Notes under the pieces: model-generated
Seen by the model: the letters and a program-made list of their open reading frames with translations, nothing else
What the model was told of the DNA's origin: nothing
Databases searched by the model: none
Made by a program: the position numbers and the translations under genes
Assembly: GCF_014204495.1 (NCBI RefSeq)
Contig: NZ_JACHLN010000003.1
Location: forward strand, 1-64,000
Origin: Sphingomonas kyeonggiensis
Lineage (GTDB): Bacteria; Pseudomonadota; Alphaproteobacteria; Sphingomonadales; Sphingomonadaceae
Direction: 5' to 3'
DNA length: 64,000 nt
In this document: positions 26,086 through 35,835 of the stretch, piece after piece
How positions within the stretch are numbered: the stretch's first letter is position 1
How the letters are laid out: every line of letters starts with the position of its first letter

Positions 26086-26493
26086 TCATCTCTGACCAGC
26101 ACAAGGGAAGCTTTTGGCGAGCCCCTTGATCACTAAGGTCGATGCCCTCCCCTTGAGCAGCTCTGGCGGGGCACTGCGAAGATAGGTGTAGACCCGATCG
26201 GCGAGTTCATGGGGAAGGATCGATCCGGCTCCGCACCAGGCCGTCGCGCTGGTAGCATCCGCCACTCCGGCTATATAGGCGCTCGCCTTGATGGCCAATT
26301 TGATGCGGTCCGCCTCGCCTCCCAATTCGCCCGTATCGGACTTTCCTTCCAGCGCTTCGATCAGTTCGGCACCGCTGACACTCCAGGTGCGCGGATCGCC
26401 ATTGTTGCCAGACTTTGCCGACGAAACGTCGACATGCACGGCTGTCGACATCAGCACCAGGAGCGGCGCTTGATAGGAAAACGATGCCTTCAT
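26086..26493 (-). CDS. Rap1a/Tai-type immunity-like protein
   Basis: 135 residues with a likely signal peptide (APLLVLMSTAVHVDVSSA). The mature part reads WSVSGAELIEALEGKSDTGE, then LAIKASAYIAGVADATSATA, WCGAGSILPHELADRVYTYL and a final Cys in SFPCAGQR. This matches the Rap1a domain, best known from periplasmic immunity proteins against type VI amidase effectors. No effector or secretion gene is nearby, and many such proteins stand alone, so an immunity role here is unproven. GGAGTGG precedes the ATG. Confidence 0.7.
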   Translation of the reverse strand: MKASFSYQAPLLVLMSTAVHVDVSSAKSGNNGDPRTWSVSGAELIEALEGKSDTGELGGEADRIKLAIKASAYIAGVADATSATAWCGAGSILPHELADRVYTYLRSAPPELLKGRASTLVIKGLAKSFPCAGQR

Positions 26494-26643
26494 CTTCCAC
26501 TCCGGTGATCAGGGCTGCCCGAGAACGCCCGGCAGGCACCGCCGAAGCGTGACTTCTGGTTTCAGCTTCCATCAAGATCTTCACTGTCTGAGCCCTGCTG
26601 ATTTCCTCTATAGGCGAGCGCCGACATTGCATTAACCCCGTCG

Positions 26644-27234
26644 TCAATCACGCTGTTCGCGCATCGCCCTCGAAAGAGGCGTATCTCCAAGTGCCGCAAG
26701 GATCTCTTGGAAGGATGTCATGCTCTCATCCTGTCCGAGCTTGAAGCGCGTGCTTGATCGCACCACCTTGGCCCGGAAGGCAACGACGTGTGCGACGAGG
26801 TCTGCATAACGCGGGCCCATCCGTTCGACCGTCCATCCTCCCTCTTCGGTTCCCTCCAATAGGGTGGCAAGCGTGCGGATCACACGATCCTCGTTGCCAG
26901 GCTCCAACATGATATCGACTTCGAACTGCGCCAGGCGATAGTTCCAAGTCGGTCCCCAATCAGTCTTCGAAACCATCGAAGGCGAGATATAGGCATGCGG
27001 GCCGAAGAAGCTGACATGGGCGCGCGGCGTCGCAACCACGCGTGCAACATGCGGATTGGCCTTTGCGAAATGCCCGACCAGCATGCGAACCTCCCCCGCT
27101 TCGTCCAGCTCCGCGAATAGCGGCAAAGGGGTCGAGATGAAGCCTCCGCAGTCATGCGTCGTAACGAGGCCCAGCACTTCTTGCCGCACCATCCTCGCGA
27201 CGTCTCCGCTACGGCGCGGCGCAAAACGGCTCAT
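26644..27234 (-). CDS. PaiB-like FMN-binding protein
   Basis: 196 residues. The split-barrel FMN fold of PaiB is recognisable: VRQEVLGLVTTHDCGGFIST, the LVGHFAKANPHVARV segment, SFFGPHAYISPSMVSK and PTWNYRLAQFEVDI. PaiB proteins are annotated as FMN-binding negative regulators of protease and sporulation genes in Bacillus, but alphaproteobacterial members are probably flavin reductases or sensors. The gene lies 14 bp downstream of the amidohydrolase, so the two are likely co-transcribed. Confidence 0.8.
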   Translation of the reverse strand: MSRFAPRRSGDVARMVRQEVLGLVTTHDCGGFISTPLPLFAELDEAGEVRMLVGHFAKANPHVARVVATPRAHVSFFGPHAYISPSMVSKTDWGPTWNYRLAQFEVDIMLEPGNEDRVIRTLATLLEGTEEGGWTVERMGPRYADLVAHVVAFRAKVVRSSTRFKLGQDESMTSFQEILAALGDTPLSRAMREQRD

Positions 27235-27248
27235 CGTCGCACCAGATC

Positions 27249-28991
27249 CTAGCGCCCTAGCCCGTCAAGGCTGCCATGGACTGTCCGCCCCCGGAACATG
27301 GTCAGCACCACCCGGGTTGCGTGGATGCGCCTGGCGGGGACTTTGAACAGGTCCTGATCGAGCACGATCAGGTCAGCACTCTTGCCCGGCAGGATGGAGC
27401 CAGTCTCCTTCTCGAGGTGGTTCACATAGGCCACGTTGAGCGTATAGGCCTTGAGTGCCTGGGCGAGCGTGACGGCCTCGTTTGGCTCAAGCGGCGGCTT
27501 GTCGCCTTCGGGCGCGACGCGGGTGAGCGCGACTTCGATCCCCTCGAACGGGTTGGCGGAGGCGACCGACCAGTCGGCGCCATAGGCCAGCCGACCGCCG
27601 GCGCGCAGAACGCTGCCCGCCGGATAGATATAGGTCGAGCGGACCGGGCCGATCTGCTCCTTGGTGAGGTCCATATAGGCTTCGTTGCAGGCCCAGAGCG
27701 GCTGGAACACTGCCGTCACGTTGAGCTTGCCGAAGCGCGGCTGGTCGGCCGGATCGATGACGTTCATGTGCGACATCATCGGGCGAGTATCGGTCATGCC
27801 GTCCTTGCCGCGGGTGCGCTCGACGGCGTCCAGCGCCTCGCGCACGGCAGCGTCGCCGATCGTGTGGAAGTGCGACTGCATGCCCCTGGCATCGAGCGCC
27901 GCCACGGCTTCGGACAAGGTGTCGAGGCCGATCTGGGTGGCGCCCTTCTCGCTGGTGCCCTCATAGGGCTTGAGCATCGCGGCGGTGCGCTGGGGGATCA
28001 CCCCGTCGATGAAGAACTTCACGCCATTGGCGGCGAGCCCGAGCTGCTTCGCCCGGGCGGAGAGCTTGAGGATGTCGCCCATCTGCTCGATGCCGCGCTC
28101 ATTGTTCCAGCGCAGGTCCATCGCGGTGTGCATGGTGAGCTCGCCACGGGCCTTCACGGCCTCGTACGCGTCGATCGCACGGCTAGTGCCGCCCTTGTCC
28201 CACTCGACCGCGGCATCGTGCCACGAAGTGATGCCCATCGAGTTGAAGAACTTGACCGTATAGCGGATCGCGCCCTGCAAGTCGGCGTCGGTAGGCGCGG
28301 GCACGAGCTTGTCGACCAGCGCCATCGCCGATTCCTCGAGCCCGCCGACCGGCTCGCCGGTCTTCGGATCGCGGTCGATCGTCCCGTTCTTGGGGTCGGG
28401 CGTATCCTTGGTGATGCCGGCCAGTTCGAGCGCCCTGGAGTTCACCCAGAGCGTGTGCCCGTCGGACTCGAAGATCAGCGGGCGATCCTTCGAGATCTCG
28501 TCGAGCAGCTGCTTGTTGGGGATGCCGTTGGGCGGGAACAGGGTCTGGTTGAAGCCCGAGCCGAAGATCGTGCCGGTGCCGGGGTTCTTCTTCACGCACT
28601 CGGCGATGATCCGGCGATAATCGTCGAGCGTCTTGCCGGCGTGGAGCGAGCAGCGGGCATGGCTCATCCCGCCGAAGATCGGGTGGGCATGCGCATCGCC
28701 AAAGGCCGGCATCAGGAAGCGGCCGTGGAGATCGACGACCTGGGTTTTCGCGCCCTTGCGCTTCGCGATCTCGGCGACGCTGCCGACGGCGAGGATGCGG
28801 CCATCCTTGATCGCCACGGCCTGCGCCCAGGGCTTGCCCTCCTCCACCGTATAGACCCGGCCATTGGTGAGGATCAGGTCCGCCGCCTCGGGTGCCGACA
28901 GCGCCGGCGCGCTGTTGGCAGTGGCGGCAAGGAGCAACCCGGCGGTCGCGGAGCGGAGGAACAGGGAATGACGAGCGAACCGAGGGGCCAT
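27249..28991 (-). CDS. YtcJ-type amidohydrolase, exported
   Basis: 580 residues from MAPRFARHSLFLRSATAGLL (a signal peptide ending near ANSAPALSA), chosen over a longer reading with no ribosome site. Amidohydrolase_3 features: ADLILTNGRVYTVEEGKPWA, metal ligands in AFGDAHAHPIFGG, HFHTIGDAA and SHMNVIDPAD, and the C-terminal GKSADLIVLDQDLF. Members hydrolyse amide or cyclic amide bonds such as hydantoins. Being just downstream of a TonB receptor, it may process the imported compound in the periplasm. Confidence 0.87.
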   Translation of the reverse strand: MAPRFARHSLFLRSATAGLLLAATANSAPALSAPEAADLILTNGRVYTVEEGKPWAQAVAIKDGRILAVGSVAEIAKRKGAKTQVVDLHGRFLMPAFGDAHAHPIFGGMSHARCSLHAGKTLDDYRRIIAECVKKNPGTGTIFGSGFNQTLFPPNGIPNKQLLDEISKDRPLIFESDGHTLWVNSRALELAGITKDTPDPKNGTIDRDPKTGEPVGGLEESAMALVDKLVPAPTDADLQGAIRYTVKFFNSMGITSWHDAAVEWDKGGTSRAIDAYEAVKARGELTMHTAMDLRWNNERGIEQMGDILKLSARAKQLGLAANGVKFFIDGVIPQRTAAMLKPYEGTSEKGATQIGLDTLSEAVAALDARGMQSHFHTIGDAAVREALDAVERTRGKDGMTDTRPMMSHMNVIDPADQPRFGKLNVTAVFQPLWACNEAYMDLTKEQIGPVRSTYIYPAGSVLRAGGRLAYGADWSVASANPFEGIEVALTRVAPEGDKPPLEPNEAVTLAQALKAYTLNVAYVNHLEKETGSILPGKSADLIVLDQDLFKVPARRIHATRVVLTMFRGRTVHGSLDGLGR

Positions 28992-29025
28992 GAGGGGCAA
29001 TTCCTGTGCAAGCTTGAACAATAAG

Positions 29026-29054
29026 GGGGCCGGAGGGTCTTCCCTTCCGGCCCC
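29026..29054 (-). terminator. Hairpin between receptor and amidohydrolase
   Basis: GGGGCCGGA, 11-nt loop, TCCGGCCCC, then CTTATTGTT on the minus strand. A 9-bp GC stem with a weak T-rich tail, so probably partial termination, lowering amidohydrolase expression relative to the receptor. Confidence 0.6.
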
Positions 29055-29065
29055 ATGAGGCAAGG

Positions 29066-31168
29066 TTAGAAGCGGCGGCGCAGCGTGGCGAGCACGGTGC
29101 GATCCTTGCCGAGATAGCAATAGCCCTCGGCCACCGCGGCGCTGTAGGTGCAATTGGTGTAGACGCGCTCGTTGAAGATGTTCGCGCCGTTCACCGACAG
29201 CGACCATTTGCCGTAGCTCAGCTCAGCCATCGCATCGGCCAAGGTGACCGGCGCGATGCGGTAGAGCTGGTCGAAGCTGACCTTGTCGCTCTGGTAGCGC
29301 ACGCCCGCGCCGAGCTTGAGGCCGAGCTCGCCGCCCAGGTCGAACCGCTTCGAGGCCCAGACCGAGGCCTGGTGCTCGGGCAGGTTCTCACGCCGGTCGC
29401 CACGCTGGCGGCCATCAACCTTGAGATATTGCGCGCGCGTGTAGCTGTACGCCGCGGTCAGGTCCAAGTCGCCGGGCAGCTTCACATTGGCTTCCGCCTC
29501 GATCCCGCGCGAGCCGGTGGAGCCGCCCTGGATGAAGTTCTGCAGCTCGTTCGGATCGGCGATCAGGACATTCTGTTCCTTGATGTCATAGGCCGCGATC
29601 GTGAACAGCATGCGCTTCGAGGGCTGGAACTTGATGCCCGCCTCGTACTGCCGGCCGGTGCGCGGCACATAGGCGACGCCGAAGAAGTTCGAGCCAAACA
29701 CCGGCAGGAACGATTCCGAATAGTTGAAATAGGGCGACACGCCCTTCACGACGTCGGCGATGATGCCGGCGCGGAAGGTCCAGGCCTTGTTGGCCGCCAG
29801 CTCAGTGCCGTTGACGTTCGACTTCACATTGTCGTGCCGCGCGCCGAACACCAGCGAGACGCGATCCCAGGCACGAATCTGGTCCTGGACATAGAAGCCG
29901 GTCTGCGAGTTCTTGGTGTCGGTCGTCCAGCCCACGCCATACGCGAACGGCACCCCGTACACCGGATTGTAGAGGTTGAGCCCCGGCGCCTGACCGAAGC
30001 CTTCCTGCTTGTCCTCGCGGAACTCGGTATAGTCGAAGCCCGCCAGGATCTGATGCTCCAGCGGCCCGGTGGCGAAGCTCAGCACCAGGTTGTTGTCGCT
30101 GTTGAGCCCGGTGTACTTGGCCCGGTTCAGATACCAGGCGCGGTTGGCGATGGTGCGGCCGGCATCGGCATAGGCGCCGCCGAAGCCGGTATAGCCGAAC
30201 ACCTCCTGATAGTCGGTGTCCTGCTCGAAGGCGCGGTTGCGGCTGCTGAAGGTCAGGTTGTCGCTGAAGCGATGCGTCACCAGCAGCGAAAGCGCATAAT
30301 GGCTGGCCAGCGTGTGGTTGAAGCCCGGCTCGCCCAGGTAGAAATCGTCCGAAATCTTGGTCGCGCCGCTGCCGTCGACCGTCTTGCTGGTCGGCAGATA
30401 GGTCTGGCTGCCGAGATGGTCGCGCTGGTACAGGCCGATGAAGGTGACTTCGGTGTCCGGGCCCGGCTTGAGCGTGACTGCCGGCATCACCACGATGCGA
30501 TCGTTCTTCTGGCCCTTCTGCTGCAGGTCCGCATCGCGGACGAGGCCGACGAGGCGCGCCGAGACGCCGTCGACGATCGGGCCGGTCACATCGAGCTGGA
30601 ACTGCTTGTAGTCGTCGGTGCCGTAGGTGACGCCGACTTCGCCGCCAAAGCCTTCGCGCGGGCGTTTGCTGATCGAATTGAGGATGCCGCCGGCGCCGCC
30701 GCCGCCGTACAGCGTCGAGGACGGGCCGCGCAGCAGCTCGGCGCGCTCGACGGTGAAGATCTCGAGACGGCCGCCATAGATAAAGCCAGGCATGCGGTTG
30801 AGACCGTCGAGATACTGCTCGGCGCCGGTGCCGCGCACCGCGAGGAAGTCACCGCGCGTATCGACGCCGTTCAGCTCGCTCGAGGCGCCCGCGCTGTAGC
30901 GGATGACGTCCTGGAGATTGACCGCCGCGCGATTGTGGAACTCCTCGGCAGTGATGACGCTCACCGACTGCGGGATTTCCGTGACCGGCGTATCCGTCTT
31001 GGTGCCCGAAAGCGCGCGCTCGCCGGTGACGACGATCGTTTCGTCGTCCTTCGGCGCCGCATCGCTGTCCTGCGCCATCGCCGCGCCGGACCAGCCGATC
31101 ACCGCGCATGCCGAGAGCAGCGCGAGCCGCGTCTGCTTTACCAGTTTCCCTGAAAGTTCGTGTGTCAT
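29066..31168 (-). CDS. TonB-dependent siderophore-type receptor
   Basis: 700 residues from MTHELSGKLVKQTRLALLSA; the upstream extension in frame looks noncoding. Signal peptide ends near AAMAQDS; TonB box DDETIVVTGERALSG; plug with TEIPQSVSVITAEEFHNRAA and ILNSISKRPREGFGGEVGVT; the barrel ends in LATLRRRF. The plug follows the FhuA/FpvA pattern. Regulation is suggested by TTACCCGT motifs upstream (31285-31325). It transports an unknown substrate; the neighbouring hydrolases and permease suggest an N-containing organic compound rather than iron alone. Confidence 0.9.
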   Translation of the reverse strand: MTHELSGKLVKQTRLALLSACAVIGWSGAAMAQDSDAAPKDDETIVVTGERALSGTKTDTPVTEIPQSVSVITAEEFHNRAAVNLQDVIRYSAGASSELNGVDTRGDFLAVRGTGAEQYLDGLNRMPGFIYGGRLEIFTVERAELLRGPSSTLYGGGGAGGILNSISKRPREGFGGEVGVTYGTDDYKQFQLDVTGPIVDGVSARLVGLVRDADLQQKGQKNDRIVVMPAVTLKPGPDTEVTFIGLYQRDHLGSQTYLPTSKTVDGSGATKISDDFYLGEPGFNHTLASHYALSLLVTHRFSDNLTFSSRNRAFEQDTDYQEVFGYTGFGGAYADAGRTIANRAWYLNRAKYTGLNSDNNLVLSFATGPLEHQILAGFDYTEFREDKQEGFGQAPGLNLYNPVYGVPFAYGVGWTTDTKNSQTGFYVQDQIRAWDRVSLVFGARHDNVKSNVNGTELAANKAWTFRAGIIADVVKGVSPYFNYSESFLPVFGSNFFGVAYVPRTGRQYEAGIKFQPSKRMLFTIAAYDIKEQNVLIADPNELQNFIQGGSTGSRGIEAEANVKLPGDLDLTAAYSYTRAQYLKVDGRQRGDRRENLPEHQASVWASKRFDLGGELGLKLGAGVRYQSDKVSFDQLYRIAPVTLADAMAELSYGKWSLSVNGANIFNERVYTNCTYSAAVAEGYCYLGKDRTVLATLRRRF

Positions 31169-31284
31169 GGCCGCCCACCCTTTGCTCTTTGCGCCGGCCT
31201 CGTGGATGTCGCCTCCCGTGACGACAGCCGGCTTGTTTGCAGGGGCATTGAACAGCCAGCGTCGCAAAACCGTCACGCGGTTTT

Positions 31285-31325
31285 CAGGGTAATTCCGGGC
31301 ACAAGACGGGTAAGGCTTTACCCTG
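31285..31325 (-). promoter_or_regulatory. Paired TTACCC motifs upstream of the TonB receptor
   Basis: On the minus strand TTACCCGT and TTACCCTG lie 21 bp apart, with an inverted GGGTAA just before the first. The pair sits 117-155 bp upstream of the receptor start. The same pair, at the same spacing and orientation, occurs at 34109-34137. It is a candidate operator for the adjacent MalT-like regulator. Confidence 0.55.
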
Positions 31326-31343
31326 TTTGGGGGAACGGCCCGA

Positions 31344-34055
31344 TCAGAGCGCGCCCGAGCCCATATCGCCCCCGTCGATCAGTCCGCGCTCGTGCGACAC
31401 CCGCACCGCATCGCGCCGCTTGTTGACCCCGATCTTCCGGAACACCGCCTTGAGCCGATATTTCACCGTATCGGGCGACATGCCGATCAGCCGGGCAATC
31501 TCCTTGTTGGAGTAGCCCTGGCTAAGATGGCGCAGGATCGCCGCTTCGGCATCGTTGAGCGCATCGGGGGCCGGCGCGGGCGCGCGGGCACTGCCCATCG
31601 TCTTGGACAGGGTCTTGAGGAACTGGGCGCGGAACCGGTCCGGCGTGGCCGCGAGCGCTTCCTCCAGCGCCGGCTGGACGAAGGCGCGCGCATTGAGGAA
31701 CGGGCGCACGATGCCCTGGAACATCGCGGTGCCGACGGCCTCGTCGAAACAGGCCTGAGCCTTGCCCGCCTCGCCGATGGCGCGATAGCCCTCGGCCTTG
31801 AGCAGGTTGAGATCGATCAGCAGCCGGCCGGCACCGTGCTGGCGGGCCCAGCGGCTCATCACGACCAGCTCGTCGAGCGCGCTGTGGTGGGCGCCGGTGA
31901 ACAGCTGGAGGCGGACCCGGCAGATCGCGGCGGCGACGGCCACCGGGCGATAGATCGGCGATTCCTCGGCCATCGCATCGGCCTGGGCGTCGAGGCCGAT
32001 CGTGGCGGCGAAGGCGCGGGCTTCGCCGAGCGAGACCGGGTCGCGCAGGAGCAGTTCGAGCTCGCACAGCTCGGCGAGCAATTCCAACTGGCGCAGGCGA
32101 CGGCGCTGGGCGACGCCGCGGGCACGGGCGAGCAGTGCACGGGCGGCATCGAGCGAACCCTCATCGGCCGCGCTGTGCGCCGCAGTGAAATAGGCGGCGG
32201 CATAGACGTCCACCCAGCCATCCGACTGCTCCATGTGCGGCAGCGCCCATTCGAGCAGCGCATTGGCCTCGCCGGCGCGGTCCTGCTCGTAGAGCAGCTC
32301 CGCTTCGAACGCGGCGCAATTGGCGGCGAGATCGGAGCGCGCGCCGAAATCCGCCTCGATCTCGCCGCGCGCCACCGCGAGCACCGTCACCGCATCCTTC
32401 AGCCGCCCCTGCGCCTCGCGGATGCGCGCTTCGTGGAAGCGGGTGAACAGCTCGCTATAGGGCGAGCCCATCGCCTGGTAATGCGCGCGGGCCGTCAGCG
32501 TCGGCTCCATCGCGCGCTCCAGCCAGCCGCCCTCATAATATTTGGACGCCAGCGATTCGCTGACATTGGCGAGGATCAGGTGATCGTCGGCCGGCAGGGT
32601 GCGCAGCAGCGCCTCGCGGGCGAGCAGGTCTTCAAGCGCCATCGGCTGGTTCTCATATTCGGCCAGGATGTCGCCGACGACGCGGATCTCGGTCCACAGA
32701 TCGGGCGAAGTGTCCTCCTGCTCCGATCGCGCGACCTGACGATCATAGGCGAGGCGCGCCGCGTCCATCCGGCCGCATTTCATGTCGAGATAGAGCCTGG
32801 CCAGCACCAGCGCCGGGCTGGCATCGATCTCGGCGGCACTCAGCCGGGCGAGCCCGCGCTCGACCAGGTTGAGCTGCCCCTGGGGGATCAGCCGCCAGCC
32901 ACCGGCATCCTCCAGCACCCCGGCCAGCAGCGCCGGGTCTTCGGCCTCGATCGCATGGCTGATCGCCTCGGCGGTCTCGCCGCGCGCATCGAACCACAGC
33001 GCCAGTCGCTGGTGCAACATGCGATATTGGCCGATGTCGCGCCGTGCGAGGCGCTGGCGGAGATACTCGGCGAAGAGCTGGTGGTAGCGCCAGGCGTCGC
33101 GCGCCGGCGACAGCGGGGTGAGCAGCACGCCCTGCTGCTCCAGCCGCTCGAGCAGCAGCCCGCCATCCTGGCGATCGCAGATCAGGTTGAGCGCCTCACC
33201 GGTCACCTGGCCGAGCAGCGACGTGCGCAACACCACTTCCTGCACATCCTCGGGCAGCGACATCAGTACCTGTTCTGAGAGATAGCCGGCCAGTTCCGAG
33301 CCGGAGCCCCCTGCCCCGCCAACAAAGCTGCTCCGGTCGATGCCGCGCTTGAGCGAGAACAGGGTGAGCTGGAGCGCGATCGGCCAGCCTTCGGTGCGCT
33401 CGATCAGGCTGCGGACATCGTCGTCGCCCAGCGGCATGCCCTCGGCGCGGGCGAGCATCTCCTCCGCCTCGGGGCTGGAGAATTTCAGGTCCTCGGCGGA
33501 GAGTTCGAGCAGTTGCCCCTCGGCAGCGAGCATCGCCTGGCCGAGCCGAGGATAATCGCGCGAGGCGATGATGAAGTGGCAGTTGCGCGGCGCCAGCCGG
33601 ATCAGCGACTGTAGGAAATCGAGCACTTCGACACTTTCCGCGCAGTGGAGATCGTCGAGAATCAGCACCGCCTGGCGCGGATCGCGGGCCAGCCGGTTGA
33701 TGATCGCCGACAGCGCCGCACGCGCGGGCATGCCGGAGGAAGCGGGCTCGCCTTCCTCCTCGCCTTCGCCGCTGATCGCATAGCTGATGTACTGCGCCAA
33801 GCGCTTGGCATCGGCATCGTCGCGCTCGAGCGTGAGCCAGGCGACGAGCCGGTCGCTCCCTTTGAAGCGGCGGCGCCACTGGGCGAGCAGGCTGGTCTTG
33901 CCATAGCCCGCCGGCGCATGGATGAGCGTGAGCCGCCGCCCGAGCGCGCCGTCGAGCCGGTCGAGCAGCGCATCGCGGCGGATCTGGTCACCCATCCACA
34001 ATGGCGGCGCGACCTTGGTCGGGATCAGTTCGTCTATCGCGGCTACTCCACCCAT
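31344..34055 (-). CDS. LuxR-family ATP-dependent (MalT-like, LAL) transcriptional regulator
   Basis: 903 residues. A STAND-type NTPase starts with Walker A APAGYGKTS at 47-55 and Walker B-like ILDDLHCAES, followed by a long TPR-like helical region (about 350-820) and a C-terminal LuxR HTH (LNDAEAAILRHLSQGYSNKE, MSPDTVKYRLKAVFRKIGVN). Such proteins bind ATP and an inducer, oligomerise and activate transport/catabolic operons from direct-repeat sites. The gene is flanked by a divergent HyuA operon and by the receptor it most likely controls. Confidence 0.92.
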   Translation of the reverse strand: MGGVAAIDELIPTKVAPPLWMGDQIRRDALLDRLDGALGRRLTLIHAPAGYGKTSLLAQWRRRFKGSDRLVAWLTLERDDADAKRLAQYISYAISGEGEEEGEPASSGMPARAALSAIINRLARDPRQAVLILDDLHCAESVEVLDFLQSLIRLAPRNCHFIIASRDYPRLGQAMLAAEGQLLELSAEDLKFSSPEAEEMLARAEGMPLGDDDVRSLIERTEGWPIALQLTLFSLKRGIDRSSFVGGAGGSGSELAGYLSEQVLMSLPEDVQEVVLRTSLLGQVTGEALNLICDRQDGGLLLERLEQQGVLLTPLSPARDAWRYHQLFAEYLRQRLARRDIGQYRMLHQRLALWFDARGETAEAISHAIEAEDPALLAGVLEDAGGWRLIPQGQLNLVERGLARLSAAEIDASPALVLARLYLDMKCGRMDAARLAYDRQVARSEQEDTSPDLWTEIRVVGDILAEYENQPMALEDLLAREALLRTLPADDHLILANVSESLASKYYEGGWLERAMEPTLTARAHYQAMGSPYSELFTRFHEARIREAQGRLKDAVTVLAVARGEIEADFGARSDLAANCAAFEAELLYEQDRAGEANALLEWALPHMEQSDGWVDVYAAAYFTAAHSAADEGSLDAARALLARARGVAQRRRLRQLELLAELCELELLLRDPVSLGEARAFAATIGLDAQADAMAEESPIYRPVAVAAAICRVRLQLFTGAHHSALDELVVMSRWARQHGAGRLLIDLNLLKAEGYRAIGEAGKAQACFDEAVGTAMFQGIVRPFLNARAFVQPALEEALAATPDRFRAQFLKTLSKTMGSARAPAPAPDALNDAEAAILRHLSQGYSNKEIARLIGMSPDTVKYRLKAVFRKIGVNKRRDAVRVSHERGLIDGGDMGSGAL

Positions 34056-34108
34056 GCCGATTCGCTAGACCGAAGACGGTACAAGAAGATGGCAAGTGCG
34101 GGAGCGAC

Positions 34109-34158
34109 TTACCCGTCCGGGCGCCCCGATTACCCGTTCGCCGACCCCGCGCACCCGT
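34109..34158 (+). promoter_or_regulatory. Three ACCCGT direct repeats at 21-bp intervals upstream of the HyuA operon
   Basis: TTACCCGT at 34109, TTACCCGT at 34130 and GCACCCGT at 34151: perfect 21-bp periodicity, two helical turns, on one DNA face. They lie 80-125 bp before the chosen GTG start at 34234. The arrangement resembles MalT-type direct repeats. Confidence 0.6.
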
Positions 34159-34233
34159 TTCCCGCATTGCGCGGCGAAGCTGCCGGCCCTTAGCTCGCAA
34201 GGATTATGGGGCGTGCCAAAGGATTGGTGTAGC

Positions 34234-35835
34234 GTGCGAATTGGGGTCGATGTCGGGGGAACGAATACCGACGCCGTGCTGATGACCGGGGCTGAGGTGG
34301 TCGCCTGGACCAAGCAGCCGACGACGGCCGATGTCGGATCGGGCGTTGCCGCCGCGATCCGCGCGGTGCTGGCCGATGGGCGTGTCGCCCCAGAGGCGGT
34401 GGCGTCAGTGATGATCGGCACCACCCATTTCACCAACGCGCTGGTGGAGCGCAACAAGCTCGACCGGGTGGGCATATTGCGGCTCGCCAGCCCCGCCGGC
34501 GAAGCGCTGCCGCCGATGACTGGCTGGCCCGAGGCACTGTCCGCACAGATCGACGCGAAGACCTATCTCCTGCCCGGCGGCTTCGAGTTCGACGGGCGCG
34601 AGATCGCGCCGCTCGACAAGTCGGCGGTGCGGAATGCGGCACGCGAGCTGCGCGCGATGGGCATCGACTCGATCGCGATCAGCAGCGTATTCGCGCCGGT
34701 GAACCCGTCGATGGAGGAACGTGCCGCCGCGCTGGTGGCGGAAGAGCATCCGGAGGCACGGGTCACCGTGTCGCATACGCTGGGCCGGATCGGCTTTGTC
34801 GAGCGCGAGAATGCCGCGATCCTCAACGCCGCGCTGGGAAGCCTCGCGGCGCATGTCGTCGCCTCGTTCGAGCGGGCGCTGGCCGAGATCGGCATCGATG
34901 CGCCGCTCTATCTCTCGCAGAATGATGGCACGCTGATCTCCGCCTCGCATGCCGCGGCCTATCCGGTGCTGACGATCGGATCGGGGCCGACCAACTCGAT
35001 GCGCGGCGCGGCGTTCCTCACCGGGGTGCGCGACGCGATCGTGCTCGATGTCGGCGGCACCACCACCGATCTGGGCGTGCTGGCCAATGGCTTTCCGCGC
35101 GAATCCTCGGTCGCGGTCGATATCGGCGGGGTGCGGATCAACTTCCGCATGCCGGACATCCTGGCGCTCGGCCTGGGCGGCGGCACGCGCATCCATCTCG
35201 ACCCGGCACGCTATGGCGCCGAGGGGATCGACGCGGAGGAGCTGCGCGTCGGGCCGGACTCGGTGGGCTTCCGCATCACCGAGCAGGCCCGGCTGTTCGG
35301 CGGCACCACGCTTACCGCCAGCGATGTCGCGGTCGCCGCCGGGCGCGCGCGCTTCGGCGATCCGGCCAAGCTGCCGGCGCTCTCCGAGGGCATGCGTGAC
35401 GCAGTGTGGGCGCGGATGCAGGCGATGCTCGAGGAAGCGGTCGACCGGATGAAGACCAGCCGCGGCGAAGTCGTGCTCCTGGCCGTGGGCGGCGGCAATT
35501 TCCTGGTGCCCGACAGCCTGCACGGCGCCACCCGGGTGGTGCGCCCGCCGCACGCCGCCGTCGCCAATGCCGTGGGTGCGGCGATCGCCCAGGTCGGCGC
35601 GATGGTCGACCAGGTCGTGTCGTTCGATCGCGAGCCGCGCGAGGCTGCGCTGGAACGGCTGCAGACCGAAGCGCGCGACCAGGCGATCGCAGCCGGCGGC
35701 ATTCCCGAGACCGTAGAAATCGTGGAGATGGACGAAGTGTATCTCAGCTATCTGCCCGGCCGCGCCGCGCAGGTCCGTGTCCGCGCCGTCGCAGACCTTG
35801 CCGGCACCCCTGCCTTGGCCGCCCATGCGCATTGA
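34234..35835 (+). CDS. Hydantoinase/oxoprolinase family protein (HyuA-type)
   Basis: 533 residues from a GTG at 34234 with AAAGGA 9 nt upstream. An earlier in-frame ATG at 34096 would translate the ACCCGT operator, so it is rejected. It contains the actin-like nucleotide site (VRIGVDVGGTNTDAVLMTGA), TTHFTNALVERNKLDRVGIL, and DVGGTTTDLGVLANGFPRES. Members cleave cyclic amides with ATP, but partners differ. Here it is followed by a DUF917 gene, overlapping 11 bp, and a permease, as in other HyuA-DUF917-permease operons whose substrates are not well known. Confidence 0.88.
   Translation: MRIGVDVGGTNTDAVLMTGAEVVAWTKQPTTADVGSGVAAAIRAVLADGRVAPEAVASVMIGTTHFTNALVERNKLDRVGILRLASPAGEALPPMTGWPEALSAQIDAKTYLLPGGFEFDGREIAPLDKSAVRNAARELRAMGIDSIAISSVFAPVNPSMEERAAALVAEEHPEARVTVSHTLGRIGFVERENAAILNAALGSLAAHVVASFERALAEIGIDAPLYLSQNDGTLISASHAAAYPVLTIGSGPTNSMRGAAFLTGVRDAIVLDVGGTTTDLGVLANGFPRESSVAVDIGGVRINFRMPDILALGLGGGTRIHLDPARYGAEGIDAEELRVGPDSVGFRITEQARLFGGTTLTASDVAVAAGRARFGDPAKLPALSEGMRDAVWARMQAMLEEAVDRMKTSRGEVVLLAVGGGNFLVPDSLHGATRVVRPPHAAVANAVGAAIAQVGAMVDQVVSFDREPREAALERLQTEARDQAIAAGGIPETVEIVEMDEVYLSYLPGRAAQVRVRAVADLAGTPALAAHAH

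Noticed and set aside
29372..31153. A 593-codon open frame on the plus strand across the TonB receptor
   Set aside because: It is the antisense of a GC-rich gene; its protein is a His/Arg/Ala-rich low-complexity string, whereas the minus strand encodes a full receptor.
31308..31323. GGGTAA-ggct-TTACCC hairpin read as a terminator
   Set aside because: Only six pairs and no T run; the arms are better explained as copies of the TTACCC operator in opposite orientation.
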